Counted from the first letter of the stretch, positions 42,649 to 54,528 are shown. The stretch: DNA of 64,000 nt from Pedobacter terrae (GCF_900100705.1 NZ_FNCH01000006.1:62001-126000), one strand, 5' to 3'. Numbers and translations: made by a program. Notes: generated from the letters alone by a model not told the origin.

Positions 42649-43863
42649 TTAACGGTCTTTCGTTAATGTTGCAGCAATATCAACTTTGTAAATCTGCATG
42701 GCTGGAATAAGCGAAGCCAAAGCGCCAATGAACAGTCCGATCCAGATTAAATATATTTCTTGCGGAAAAGCAGTTAGCCCAGTTAATTTTGCTTGAGAAG
42801 TTTCCTGATAAATTCCGATTACTTCTAGCGCAGCATGCCCGATCAACAATCCTAAGCAGGTGCCCATAAATGTTACCAAAACCCCTTCAAACATGACCAA
42901 AAAAAATAACTTGGGTTTTGATGCACCTAAACAACGCATAATGGCCAGGTCGTATTTCCGTTCTTTCATTGCGTTATAAAGGCTGATAAAAATACTCAGT
43001 GCAGCAACTCCCATAATAAATATGGCAAACCATTTTAAAGTATCAATTCCAACGCCGATGAGCGAAAACAACCTTGCACTTTCCATTGCTGGGGAGGCTG
43101 CCTGCATATTGGTACTATGGTTAACCATCCGCGGGAAAACAACTACCGACATTGGCGATTTATATTGGATCAATAATGCGGTAATCTGCTTATCGTTAAT
43201 TTCTTTGGCTTCTTCTGCAGCGGTATGCTTATGGTTTTCGGTATGCTTCTCTTCGTGCATTTTGTACACACTGCCAATATTGGTGAGAATCAGGTTATCA
43301 GTTATATTTCCCTGTGGTTTTAAAATTCCCATAACCTGGTAAGCGTATTTTTTATGAATATCTCCGCTACCGGTTAAACCATGCGCACCAAAAAAAGAAT
43401 CGCCAATTTTAAGACCTGATGTTACCGCAACGTTGCTACCCAGGGTTACTTCTAAATCTTTATGCCAATAACTCCCCTTTTGGATTGATAAGCCATAAAG
43501 GTTCGTAAAACTACTATCAGTACCCACAATACGGTAACCGCTATAATTGTCGCCTAAAGCCAATGGAACGGCCCTTTTAACCATAGGGTTGCGCATTAAT
43601 TGGTATGCATCTTTAGCCGGAATATTGCCAGTTGGATTATCAATATGGTAAACACTGCTCAATATCAGCTGTAACGGACTTCCTTTTGCGCCCACAACCA
43701 GATCAATATCCTTTGCATTATTTTCCAGTTTATTATTGATCTGCGTAGAAGCCAGGAAAAGAACAGAAAGGATGCCTACACCAAAGGCAACTAAAATAAT
43801 ATTAAGAATGGTAGTTAACCGATTCCGGACAAGGTTTTTGCTACTGATTTTAAGGATATTCAT
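42649..43863 (-). CDS. FtsX/MacB-type ABC permease with His-rich loop
   Basis: 404 residues. One helix at the N-terminus (NIILVAFGVGILSVLFLAST), a large periplasmic domain and three C-terminal helices with the family signature MKERKYDLAIMRCLGASKPKLFFLVMFEG. In the periplasmic domain residues 202-214 are MHEEKHTENHKHT, a probable zinc-binding segment. It pairs with the ATPase at 43863-44489 (1-bp overlap) as a MacB-like mechanotransmission transporter, probably for periplasmic metal-protein handling rather than import through the membrane. The operon resembles Pseudomonas PA4063-PA4066 in gene content (recalled). Confidence 0.85.
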   Translation of the reverse strand: MNILKISSKNLVRNRLTTILNIILVAFGVGILSVLFLASTQINNKLENNAKDIDLVVGAKGSPLQLILSSVYHIDNPTGNIPAKDAYQLMRNPMVKRAVPLALGDNYSGYRIVGTDSSFTNLYGLSIQKGSYWHKDLEVTLGSNVAVTSGLKIGDSFFGAHGLTGSGDIHKKYAYQVMGILKPQGNITDNLILTNIGSVYKMHEEKHTENHKHTAAEEAKEINDKQITALLIQYKSPMSVVVFPRMVNHSTNMQAASPAMESARLFSLIGVGIDTLKWFAIFIMGVAALSIFISLYNAMKERKYDLAIMRCLGASKPKLFFLVMFEGVLVTFMGTCLGLLIGHAALEVIGIYQETSQAKLTGLTAFPQEIYLIWIGLFIGALASLIPAMQIYKVDIAATLTKDR

Positions 43864-44489
43864 TAGAGAAGATAAGTTTTAGTAAGGTGATCCCGAACCC
43901 TTGCATCGTGTGTGGCTATAATCAGTGCAGCACCGTTATCTTTGGCCTGGGTAGTCAGCATTTTGATTACCTGATTGGCATTTTCATCATCTAAACTCGA
44001 GGTGGGCTCATCTGCAATCAAGAGATCTGGTTTGTTTACCAATGCACGCGCTACCGAAACCCTTTGTAACTGGCCCTGACTTAATTGATCGGGATAATTT
44101 TTAGCCAGATCGCCAATACCCAGATCAGCTAAAAGCGAGCGGTTTCGTTCATGATCTATTGGCAAACCAGCCATTACAGCGGCAAGCTCCAGGTTATCGA
44201 GCACATCAAGAGAACGGATAAGATGTGGTCTTTGGAAAATGATACCAATATGTCTTCCCCTAAACCTATCCAGTCCCCGTACAGGCAAATTATATAAATC
44301 GGTTCCGTTAATTAAAACTGCACCCTGGCTCGGCTTTAAAAGACCTGAAATAATATTAAGAAGTGTACTCTTGCCACTGCCCGAGGCACCTAGTAAAAGC
44401 CATTGCTCCATATCGCCGATTTCCCAACACGGAAACTTCAACCTTCTCCCCTTGTCGTAAACATGTGCTAACGAATTAACCCTAATCAT
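43863..44489 (-). CDS. ABC transporter ATPase (LolD/MacB type)
   Basis: 208 residues. Walker A LLGASGSGKSTLLNIISGLL, Q-loop IIFQRPHLIRSLDVLDNLEL, signature LSQGQLQRVSVARALVNKPD, Walker B LLIADEPTSSLDDENA and switch IIATHDARVRDHL are intact. It powers the FtsX-type permease next to it. Its start overlaps the stop of the small lipoprotein gene by 8 bp and its stop overlaps the permease start by 1 bp, so translation of the three is probably coupled. Confidence 0.9.
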   Translation of the reverse strand: MIRVNSLAHVYDKGRRLKFPCWEIGDMEQWLLLGASGSGKSTLLNIISGLLKPSQGAVLINGTDLYNLPVRGLDRFRGRHIGIIFQRPHLIRSLDVLDNLELAAVMAGLPIDHERNRSLLADLGIGDLAKNYPDQLSQGQLQRVSVARALVNKPDLLIADEPTSSLDDENANQVIKMLTTQAKDNGAALIIATHDARVRDHLTKTYLL

Positions 44490-44640
44490 GATGTACTGTT
44501 TTTTGTACTTTTTTAATCGATAGATTTTTTATCGCATAACGCCTGTAAAGTTCTATCCCATCGTTTGTGCCATGTTTACAGGCAGGGCTTAACATTGAAA
44601 TAAACAATAATGCAGGAATAAATAAGATTTTATATTTCAT
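44482..44640 (-). CDS. 52-residue lipoprotein of the zinc locus
   Basis: A short gene reading MKYKILFIPALLFISMLSPA, then C21 (lipobox SPAC), then KHGTNDGIELYRRYAIKNLS and a basic tail ending in HHD. It overlaps the ATPase start by 8 bp (ATGATTAG) and starts 12 bp after the MerC-like stop, so its place in the operon is tight. It should be a small envelope lipoprotein with a few His residues. I do not recognise the family. It is easily missed because of its size. Confidence 0.6.
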   Translation of the reverse strand: MKYKILFIPALLFISMLSPACKHGTNDGIELYRRYAIKNLSIKKVQKTVHHD

Positions 44641-44652
44641 TGATATAATTGA

Positions 44653-45045
44653 TTATTGATGATCCAATGGACAGCTTTTAAGCATTCTTAAATTAATATA
44701 ATGGGCGGCGGCGATGGTGAGGCCACCAATGGGAATTAAAATGGGTTCTAATAATTCAATGCCCGAAAAATGCCCAAAAGCTATACAGGCAAAACCAGTA
44801 ACAAGTACCAGCATTGGCATTACACGGCGGTGCTGTTTTCGATATGCAGTACTTAAACTCCAGATACCAATAACCAATGAAACTGCAATCATGGCAATTT
44901 CAACTGCTTCATTAGCTAAAAACCCCATCCCCCATAAAGGCAAAACGGTAATTAAAAATGGCAATGCGGCACAGTGTATGGCACAAAGTGTTGAAGCCGT
45001 AATGCCTATCCTATCGAGGTTGATTTTGTAGATCCTTTGTTTCAT
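44653..45045 (-). CDS. MerC-domain membrane protein
   Basis: 130 residues, about four helices. MerC features: the cysteine pair in STLCAIHCAALPFLITVLPL of helix 1, and a C-terminal Cys/His end (LKSCPLDHQ). MerC proteins move mercury or other soft metals across the inner membrane; in Zur-linked loci they are thought to help in zinc handling (inference). It is the first gene of the operon leading to the regulator gene, and its start is divergent from the COG0523 GTPase with two dyads between. Confidence 0.82.
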   Translation of the reverse strand: MKQRIYKINLDRIGITASTLCAIHCAALPFLITVLPLWGMGFLANEAVEIAMIAVSLVIGIWSLSTAYRKQHRRVMPMLVLVTGFACIAFGHFSGIELLEPILIPIGGLTIAAAHYINLRMLKSCPLDHQ

Positions 45046-45073
45046 TCCAATAAATTTATCCCCAAATATAAAA

Positions 45074-45086
45074 GCAATCTAGTTGC
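45074..45086. promoter_or_regulatory. Zur-box candidate 1 (GCAA-N5-TTGC)
   Basis: GCAATCTAGTTGC is a dyad with further pairing of the flanking AAA and TTT. It lies about 30 bp upstream of the -7 element of the GTPase gene and 29 bp from the MerC start, so it can serve both directions. Confidence 0.6.
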
Positions 45087-45104
45087 ATTTGAAATAATCA
45101 ACGT

Positions 45105-45112
45105 TATATTTG
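45105..45112 (+). promoter_or_regulatory. -7 element of the COG0523 gene
   Basis: TATATTTG matches TAnnTTTG exactly, 18 bp before the ATG. Its last two bases are the first bases of dyad 2. Confidence 0.55.
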
Positions 45113-45125
45113 CAACATAATTGCA
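45111..45125. promoter_or_regulatory. Zur-box candidate 2 (TGCAA-N5-TTGCA)
   Basis: TGCAACATAATTGCA is a perfect dyad overlapping the -7 element and probable transcription start, 5 bp before the ATG of the GTPase gene. It shares the GCAA-N5-TTGC core with candidate 1. Occupancy would prevent transcription. Confidence 0.65.
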
Positions 45126-45130
45126 TTAAA

Positions 45131-46333
45131 ATGATAAAGAAATTACCCGTAACCGTTTTGAGCGGTTTTTTAGGTAGCGGAAAAACCACGCTTCTTAACG
45201 CCATATTGAGAAATAAGCAAGATTTAAAAGTGGCCGTTATTGTAAACGACATGAGCGAAGTAAACGTTGATGGTGCTTTGGTTAAAAATCAGCATACTTT
45301 GTCTAAAACAGATGAGAAACTGGTAGAAATGAGCAATGGCTGCATTTGCTGTACCCTGCGCGAAGACCTGATGATTGAAGTGGAAAGATTGGCGAAAGAA
45401 AACCGCTTCGATTACCTGCTGATTGAAAGTACCGGAACATCTGAACCTATTCCTGTGGCGCAAACTTTTTCTTTCATTGATGAAGTTTCGGGTATAGACC
45501 TCAGTAGATTTAGCCAGTTAGATACGATGGTAACCGTTGTGGATGCTTATAACTTTTACCAGGATTTTGGCTCGGCAGACAAACTCGCCGACCGTAAGAT
45601 GGTTGATGACCTGGGGGATAAACGCACCATTGTAAATCTACTTACCGACCAGATTGAATTTGCCAATGTAATTTTATTGAACAAAACAGATCTGGTAAGC
45701 GATGCAGACCTTAACGTACTAAAGGCATTAATAGCAAAGCTTAATCCAACGGCCAAAATATATCAGACTCTTTTTGGAGAAATAAATCCGGCTTTAATCT
45801 TAAATACGGGTTTATTCGATTTTGAATCGGCATCCGATGGAGCCGGATGGAAAAAAGAGCTGGAAGAAGTCCATCAGCCAGAAACTGAAGAGTATGGAAT
45901 AAGTTCGACGGTATTCCGTTCCAAAAAACCATTTCACCCTGAAAGATTATGGCATTACATCAATAAGGAATTTCCACAGCATATTATCCGCTCAAAAGGG
46001 ATTTTCTATTTAGCTGCTATGCCCGAACAGGCTATTAATTTCTCGCAGGCGGGTGGCTCCTTACGTATCGATTTGGCTGGGGTATGGTGGGCAAGCATGC
46101 TCCAGCATGAACGTGAACAATACGTAGGCTATTTGGAAAACAGATCTGAAATTGATGCCGAATGGGACAACGATTTTGGTGACCGTAAAAATGAGCTTGT
46201 TTTTATAGGACAGGAAATGAATGGTGATGCGTTAAAAAAATCTCTGGAATACTGTCTGTTAACTGATACAGAAATCAAAAATTACCAAACAAAAAGCAAC
46301 TTTAAGAATCCTTTTGAAGCTATTTTGCTTTAA
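45131..46333 (+). CDS. COG0523 (CobW/ZNG-like) metal-chaperone GTPase
   Basis: About 400 residues from the ATG at 45131; the frame opens at a TTG that lies inside the dyad. P-loop SGFLGSGKTTLLNAIL, the metal site NGCICCTLREDL (CxCC), LIESTGTSEPIPVAQTF and the guanine motif NKTD are intact, and a CobW C-terminal domain follows (SSTVFRSKKPFHPERLWHYI). Such enzymes deliver zinc or another metal to proteins, often when zinc is scarce. Two Zur-like dyads in its promoter support this use. It is divergent from the MerC-transporter-Zur operon. Confidence 0.9.
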   Translation: MIKKLPVTVLSGFLGSGKTTLLNAILRNKQDLKVAVIVNDMSEVNVDGALVKNQHTLSKTDEKLVEMSNGCICCTLREDLMIEVERLAKENRFDYLLIESTGTSEPIPVAQTFSFIDEVSGIDLSRFSQLDTMVTVVDAYNFYQDFGSADKLADRKMVDDLGDKRTIVNLLTDQIEFANVILLNKTDLVSDADLNVLKALIAKLNPTAKIYQTLFGEINPALILNTGLFDFESASDGAGWKKELEEVHQPETEEYGISSTVFRSKKPFHPERLWHYINKEFPQHIIRSKGIFYLAAMPEQAINFSQAGGSLRIDLAGVWWASMLQHEREQYVGYLENRSEIDAEWDNDFGDRKNELVFIGQEMNGDALKKSLEYCLLTDTEIKNYQTKSNFKNPFEAILL

Positions 46334-46404
46334 AACGGCAAAATAAGTAGATGAAATCAATAAATTGGTAGTTTTCTGACTGAATTCATATATTTTATTT
46401 TGTT

Positions 46405-46412
46405 TAAATTTG
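46405..46412 (+). promoter_or_regulatory. -7 element of the zinc-ribbon gene
   Basis: TAAATTTG matches TAnnTTTG, 18 bp before the ATG at 46431. Confidence 0.4.
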
Positions 46413-46430
46413 ATTCACCCAATCAAACTC

Positions 46431-46616
46431 ATGCTTATTATGAAATCCTCAGAAGAATTAACTTTGGTTAAGACCCGACTGTCTTGTCCAAAGTGTAAAA
46501 ATTTCGAAACCTATCGGGTGCCGAGAGGTTTTATCTTTAAAACCCTGATGCCATGGGTTTCAGTTAAGAGATACAAGTGTTATAAGTGTTTTAATAAATT
46601 TTACGTATTTAATTAG
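46431..46616 (+). CDS. Small zinc-ribbon protein
   Basis: About 61 residues (ATG at 46431; ATG at 46440 gives 58). The middle and end show LSCPKCKNFETYRVPRG and KRYKCYKCFNKF, two CxxC knuckles of a zinc ribbon. It may bind nucleic acid or act as a small metal protein. No family recognised. A terminator follows closely, so it is a single-gene unit just beyond the zinc locus. Confidence 0.65.
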   Translation: MLIMKSSEELTLVKTRLSCPKCKNFETYRVPRGFIFKTLMPWVSVKRYKCYKCFNKFYVFN

Positions 46617-46642
46617 CTCTCTATCTAAGTTAACTCTTATTT

Positions 46643-46664
46643 AAGCCACATCAGTGGCTTTTTT
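46643..46664 (+). terminator. Terminator of the zinc-ribbon gene
   Basis: AAGCCAC, loop ATCA, GTGGCTT, then TTTT; it ends 48 bp after the stop. Confidence 0.9.
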
Positions 46665-46751
46665 CTTTTCTGGCTATTATTTTTGATATTAAATTTCTTT
46701 AATGGATATCATATCCCAGTTATATTTATGAAATTTTAAACCAGCCTTAAA

Positions 46752-47258
46752 ATGGACATTAGTGAGAAAAAGGACTTTTACAGAGATTTATATAGTAATC
46801 CTGGTATTTCTGAAAGTGAAAAGTATAAATACTTTACCTCAAACGATCCGGATATTTTAGCGGAAAAAGAAAAAATAAGAAAGATAGTGACCAAAAAAGG
46901 GTTGTCATCAGTAATGAACGATACTAAATGGCTGAAACTTCAAAATGCAATAAAACAATTGCCTTTCCCACCTCCATATATAGAAAAACTCGTTATTAAC
47001 GATAATACTCATGAAGAACTAAAAATAAGTAAGACTCCACATTGGTTAGGAAATTGGGAACCGTTTTATAAGGAAGGTATGTATTTGTTTTTTACCATTG
47101 AGTATATAAAAGTACGGCCGCTTTATGCGGAACATATGGGAAGTTTAATTGCCCCCAAAGTACTTGATGAAACCAAAGAATTTAAACACCTTTTAACAGA
47201 ATTGCATATACCTTATGAAGAAGATGAGGGAACCTTCACCATATTTGGATACAGATAA
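46752..47258 (+). CDS. DUF6678-like protein
   Basis: 168 residues, cytoplasmic, no cysteines of note. The segment VMNDTKWLKLQNAIKQLPFP followed by PPYIEKLVI and the aromatic HWLGNWEPFYKEGMYLFF resembles the DUF6678 group (N-x-T-K-W signature). Such proteins often occur among immunity or toxin-linked genes, but no toxin is adjacent here. Function unknown. Confidence 0.6.
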   Translation: MDISEKKDFYRDLYSNPGISESEKYKYFTSNDPDILAEKEKIRKIVTKKGLSSVMNDTKWLKLQNAIKQLPFPPPYIEKLVINDNTHEELKISKTPHWLGNWEPFYKEGMYLFFTIEYIKVRPLYAEHMGSLIAPKVLDETKEFKHLLTELHIPYEEDEGTFTIFGYR

Positions 47259-47340
47259 ATACCTGCATGATCATTCAAGATACATGGGGATATGATTCAA
47301 CGGACTCCTAAAGGAGATCCGCTTCCAGTTCAATTTTAAA

Positions 47341-47380
47341 TTCGGGCCCAATGAATAAATCTTAATTCAATGGGCCTGAA
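47341..47380 (-). terminator. Terminator of tyrS
   Basis: TTCGGGCCCAATGAAT pairs with ATTCAATGGGCCTGAA with two mismatches, 4 bp after the tyrS stop. The T-stretch on the minus strand is weak (AATTTAAAATT). Confidence 0.65.
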
Positions 47381-47384
47381 AAAT

Positions 47385-48671
47385 TTATTCAGCGATCAAA
47401 AGAAAATAATTTTTCTTTCCTTTTTGCACCACAATAAATTTGTCGTTTATTAAATGATCTGCAGTAAAGATTTGAGCCATTTCGGCCACCTTTTCTTTGT
47501 TTACAGAAACACCTCCACCCTGAATGGTTTTCTTAGCCTCTCCTTTTGATGGAAATATAGCTGATTTTTCAGCAAGTAAACTGGCTGCATCAATTCCTGC
47601 CCCAAGCTCCTCAATCAGAATCTTGTATTGCGGAATCCCGTCAAATATATCTAATACGGCTTTATCTGATAAACCCCTTAAAAATTCAAGTGATCCGTTT
47701 CCGAACAAAAACTCAGATGTTTTAATAGCCGTTTCTAAAGCTTCTATCGAGTGGGTTTTAACAGTAATATCTTCAGCTAAAGCTTTTTGAAGGATACGTA
47801 AATGTGGTGCAGCATCATGTTCCTTTTCCAGGGCCTCTATTTCTTCCTTATTTTTCAAAGTAAAAATACGGATCCATTTTTTCACATCATCATCTGACGC
47901 ATTTAACCAAAACTGGTAGAATTTATATGGAGAAGTTTTCTCCGGATCTAGCCAAACCGCACCACTTTCGGTTTTACCGAATTTAGTTCCATCTGCCTTT
48001 TTAATCAATTGTGTAGTGATGGCATAAGCGGTACCAGCATCTTTTCTTCTAATCAGCTCTGTACCGGTAACAATATTACCCCATTGATCGGAGCCGCCCA
48101 TTTGCACCAAACAGTTTTCGTTTTTCCACAAATGATAGAAATCGTACCCTTGAATCAATTGATAACAAAATTCGGTGAAAGACAGACCAGAATCACCTTC
48201 CAAACGTCTTTTCACACTATCTTTTGCCATCATGTAGTTCACGGTAATGTGTTTACCTACATCCCTGATAAAGGTAAAGAGGTTCATATCCTTAAACCAA
48301 TCGGCATTATTAACCATTACTGCACCGTTTCCGCCGTCTTCAAATTTTAAGAATTTAGCCAATTGCTTTTTCATCCCTTTCAGGTTGTGCTCAATCATCT
48401 CAGGGGTCTGAAGATTGCGTTCATCAGATTTTCCCGATGGATCGCCTACCATACCGGTAGCACCACCTACCAAAGCAAATGGCTTATGACCCGCATTTTG
48501 AAAATGAATCAATGTCATGATCTGCGTTAAGTGACCAACGTGTAACGAATCTGCAGTAGGATCGAAACCGATATAACCAGAAGTCATACCTTCGTTTAAC
48601 TTTTCCTCCGTATTCGGCATAATATCGTGCAGCATGCCACGCCACCTTAACTCTTCAACAAAATTCGTCAT
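47385..48671 (-). CDS. tyrS: Tyrosyl-tRNA synthetase
   Basis: 428 residues. Class I features: YIGFDPTADSLHVGHLTQI with the HxGH motif, GGSDQWGNIVTGTELIRR, a KMSKS-type loop KFGKTESGAVWLD, and a C-terminal S4-like domain (LAEKSAIFPSKGEAKKTIQG then GGVSVN). It charges tRNA-Tyr with tyrosine in the cytoplasm. It stands alone. Confidence 0.96.
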   Translation of the reverse strand: MTNFVEELRWRGMLHDIMPNTEEKLNEGMTSGYIGFDPTADSLHVGHLTQIMTLIHFQNAGHKPFALVGGATGMVGDPSGKSDERNLQTPEMIEHNLKGMKKQLAKFLKFEDGGNGAVMVNNADWFKDMNLFTFIRDVGKHITVNYMMAKDSVKRRLEGDSGLSFTEFCYQLIQGYDFYHLWKNENCLVQMGGSDQWGNIVTGTELIRRKDAGTAYAITTQLIKKADGTKFGKTESGAVWLDPEKTSPYKFYQFWLNASDDDVKKWIRIFTLKNKEEIEALEKEHDAAPHLRILQKALAEDITVKTHSIEALETAIKTSEFLFGNGSLEFLRGLSDKAVLDIFDGIPQYKILIEELGAGIDAASLLAEKSAIFPSKGEAKKTIQGGGVSVNKEKVAEMAQIFTADHLINDKFIVVQKGKKNYFLLIAE

Positions 48672-48841
48672 TGTACAAACACTTTAATAATGTGCGTGCA
48701 AAGATAAAATTTTAGCTTAGTTTAAAGCAAATTAGTTGGTTTTGTAAGCAGGGTATCGCAAATGATGATACGGCTTGTATTCCTTACCAATATTTTACCA
48801 TCGGTTCTTTACAACCATACGAGAAAATATTACCTTGCGGG

Positions 48842-49513
48842 ATGAACTTTTTATCCCATTATTATTTCGACCGGACAAGTAATAATGCCCATGTGGTAAT
48901 GGGAACGGTTTTGCCAGATCTAATCAAAAACGCCATAAAAGAGGCAAATTTATATCCCCAGAAAAATGAATTTCTGTTTAAAGGAAATCTGGATGAAGAA
49001 CAGCTGCTATTCGGCTGGAAAAGACATTTAGCTGTCGACCTGCTTTTTCATTCCTCTAATTTCTTCTTAGAGAAAACCACTGAACTTAAACAGCTCATTA
49101 AACCTATTGTAGAAAATACCGCGGTTCGCCCTTCTTTTCTTGCCCACATCGGTCTGGAGCTATTGTTAGATCATTTATTGGTTGAGCACAACTTAATCCA
49201 GGCAAACCATTTCTATGATCAGCTGAACGCGGTAAAAAAAGAATCGCTGAGTGATTTCCTCGAACATTGCAACCTTAAAACTCCCGAGGTATTCTTCAAT
49301 TTTTTGGAAAAGTTTATCAGCAGCAAATACCTCTTAAGTTATCAAAAACTCGAAAATATCAGCTATGCGCTTAATAGAATTTGTATGCGTTTATGGCCCG
49401 AAACATTGAATGACAAACAACTACAGCAACTTACCTTCGAGTTAGGCATTTTCAAAACTTCCTTGAAGAAAGATTTTATGGATATTTTTAAGGAAATAGA
49501 GGAAAAACTATGA
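48842..49513 (+). CDS. ACP-phosphodiesterase-like (DUF479-type) protein
   Basis: 223 residues. It starts MNFLSHYYFDR and continues VMGTVLPDLIKNA, which recalls the N-terminus of the AcpH/DUF479 family (M-N-x-L-x-H and G-x-x-x-P-D). Later parts (HLAVDLLFHSSNFF, FLAHIGLELLLDHLLVEHN) carry His/Asp pairs typical of a metal-dependent hydrolase of the HD-like fold. AcpH removes phosphopantetheine from acyl carrier protein, but the match is distant and the substrate may differ. Confidence 0.6.
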   Translation: MNFLSHYYFDRTSNNAHVVMGTVLPDLIKNAIKEANLYPQKNEFLFKGNLDEEQLLFGWKRHLAVDLLFHSSNFFLEKTTELKQLIKPIVENTAVRPSFLAHIGLELLLDHLLVEHNLIQANHFYDQLNAVKKESLSDFLEHCNLKTPEVFFNFLEKFISSKYLLSYQKLENISYALNRICMRLWPETLNDKQLQQLTFELGIFKTSLKKDFMDIFKEIEEKL

Positions 49514-51839
<2,326 letters not shown>

Positions 51840-51850
51840 AGTGAGAGAAG

Positions 51851-51905
51851 AATTGAATTAGCGAATGATAGCATATTTACATACTATCATTCACTAATTT
51901 AAAAT
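51851..51905. repeat. Long hairpin between ligA and dapA
   Basis: AATTAG-C-GAATGATAG (51856-51871) pairs with CTATCATTC-A-CTAATT (51884-51899). Outer AATTGAATT/AATTCAAT words also match. No T-run follows, so it is more like a small repeat than a terminator. It may also affect readthrough from ligA into dapA. Confidence 0.6.
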
Positions 51906-51924
51906 TCAATAATTATAAATTAAA

Positions 51925-52812
51925 ATGAACAAATTTCAGGGTACTGGTGTAGCATTGGTTACGCCTTTCAACACAGATGGATCAGTTGATTATGATGGCT
52001 TAAAAAACCTGATTAATCATTTGGTAGAAGGAGGGATAGATTACCTCGTTTCTTTAGGTACAACCGGCGAAACCGCTACAATGACCAAGGACGAGAAGAA
52101 GAAGGTGTGGGCTTATACTGCTGAAATTAACAATAACAGATTACCATTGGTTGCAGGTATTGGTGGCAATAATACTTTAGCTGTAGCTGACGATATTAAA
52201 TCTTTCGACACAACCGGATATAGCGCAATTTTATCCGTTAGTCCTTATTACAACAAACCTACCCAGGAAGGAATTTATCAGCATTATAAACATTTAGCTG
52301 AAATTTCGCCATTGGATTTAATCCTCTATAATGTTCCCGGGCGTACAATGAGCAATATGAGTCCGGAAACAACCTGCAGACTGGCACATGATTTTAAAAA
52401 CATTATTGCGACTAAAGAAGCCTCAGGAAGCTTTGATCAGTTTAACCAGATTATGAGAGATAAACCTGCAGATTTTCTTTTAATATCTGGTGATGACCCG
52501 ATTACCTTACCCATGATTTCTTTAGGAGCTTCGGGAGTAATCTCCGTAATTGCAAATGCAGTTCCAAAACCTTTTACAGATATGGTTAATTTATGTTTGC
52601 AAGGCGAATTTAAAGCTGCTAGTCCTTCCCATTTAAGTTTAGTAGAGTTTACGCGTTTAGCCTTTGCTGAAGGAAATCCGGCAGGAATTAAAGCTGCTTT
52701 GAAACATTTAAGTATTTGTGGAGACACGGTGAGATTACCACTGATAAAAGCTTCATCATCTTTAGAACAATTAATTATTGCTGAACTTGATAAAATCATT
52801 CAAACAGCTTAA
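51925..52812 (+). CDS. dapA: 4-hydroxy-tetrahydrodipicolinate synthase
   Basis: 295 residues. Seen: GTGVALVTPFNTDGSVDYDG, SLGTTGETATMTKDEKK, YYNKPTQEGIYQHYK, YNVPGRT and the Schiff-base lysine in IIATKEASGSF. It condenses pyruvate with aspartate semialdehyde, the first step of lysine/diaminopimelate synthesis. It lies 85 bp after ligA on the same strand. A terminator shared with the convergent esterase follows. Confidence 0.96.
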   Translation: MNKFQGTGVALVTPFNTDGSVDYDGLKNLINHLVEGGIDYLVSLGTTGETATMTKDEKKKVWAYTAEINNNRLPLVAGIGGNNTLAVADDIKSFDTTGYSAILSVSPYYNKPTQEGIYQHYKHLAEISPLDLILYNVPGRTMSNMSPETTCRLAHDFKNIIATKEASGSFDQFNQIMRDKPADFLLISGDDPITLPMISLGASGVISVIANAVPKPFTDMVNLCLQGEFKAASPSHLSLVEFTRLAFAEGNPAGIKAALKHLSICGDTVRLPLIKASSSLEQLIIAELDKIIQTA

Positions 52813-52829
52813 TTGAATTACTAAATAAT

Positions 52830-52866
52830 AAAAGGCTTCCAAATTCAAAATTTGGAAGCCTTTTTA
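52830..52866. terminator. Bidirectional terminator between dapA and the esterase gene
   Basis: AAAAGGCTTCCAAATT (52830-52845) pairs perfectly with AATTTGGAAGCCTTTT (52849-52864) around a three-base loop, with A- and T-runs on either side. Confidence 0.93.
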
Positions 52867-52878
52867 GTTTGGCAAGAA

Positions 52879-54075
<1,197 letters not shown>

Positions 54076-54086
54076 TTAATTTGTCT

Positions 54087-54122
54087 AATAAAAACAATGG
54101 CCTCTTCGCATAAAGAGGCCAT
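54087..54122 (-). terminator. Terminator of the histone-like gene
   Basis: ATGGCCTCTT (54097-54106) pairs with AAGAGGCCAT (54113-54122); the minus strand then reads TTGTTTTTATT. It ends 28 bp after the stop of the gene at 54150. Confidence 0.88.
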
Positions 54123-54149
54123 CTAGGTATGATATTTATTTAAAATCGC

Positions 54150-54326
54150 TTAAGCTTTATTTTTAGCCTCCTGAACTTCTAAACGGATCGCCTGGGCTAA
54201 GTTTTTCAGGTCTTGCATACCTTTACGGATACGGGTTCCTGCTGCGCTGTTACCTTTGTTATAAAATTTGTCTGCATCAGCTTCTAAAGCTGTAACCAAA
54301 CTTTTTACTTCTTCGAATTTTTTCAT
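54150..54326 (-). CDS. Histone H1-like DNA-binding protein (58 aa)
   Basis: A 58-codon gene reading MKKFEEVKSLVTALEADADK, then FYNKGNSAAGTRIRKGMQDL, then KNLAQAIRLEVQEAKNKA. The composition is basic and helical, and the FYNKGNSAAGTRIRKGMQDLK stretch matches small Bacteroidota histone-H1-like (Hc1-type) proteins. It probably coats or compacts DNA. A good terminator lies downstream and the 255 bp upstream are non-coding. The length is short enough to be missed by automatic calls. Confidence 0.8.
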   Translation of the reverse strand: MKKFEEVKSLVTALEADADKFYNKGNSAAGTRIRKGMQDLKNLAQAIRLEVQEAKNKA

Positions 54327-54528
54327 TTTTGCTTACTCCTATGGTTCTTAAGGTTTTTAGTTTTAATTATCTAATTTAAAGGGTTTAAGGAAATAAAAAA
54401 ATTTTGGAACAATAAAAAAACGACCTACTAAACCGTTTTTTTCCACATATAGCGGGTTTATAAACAGATAACCCTAAAAAACCAAAAAACAAACTACTGA
54501 TAAACAAGTGATTGCAAAAAATAGCCAC

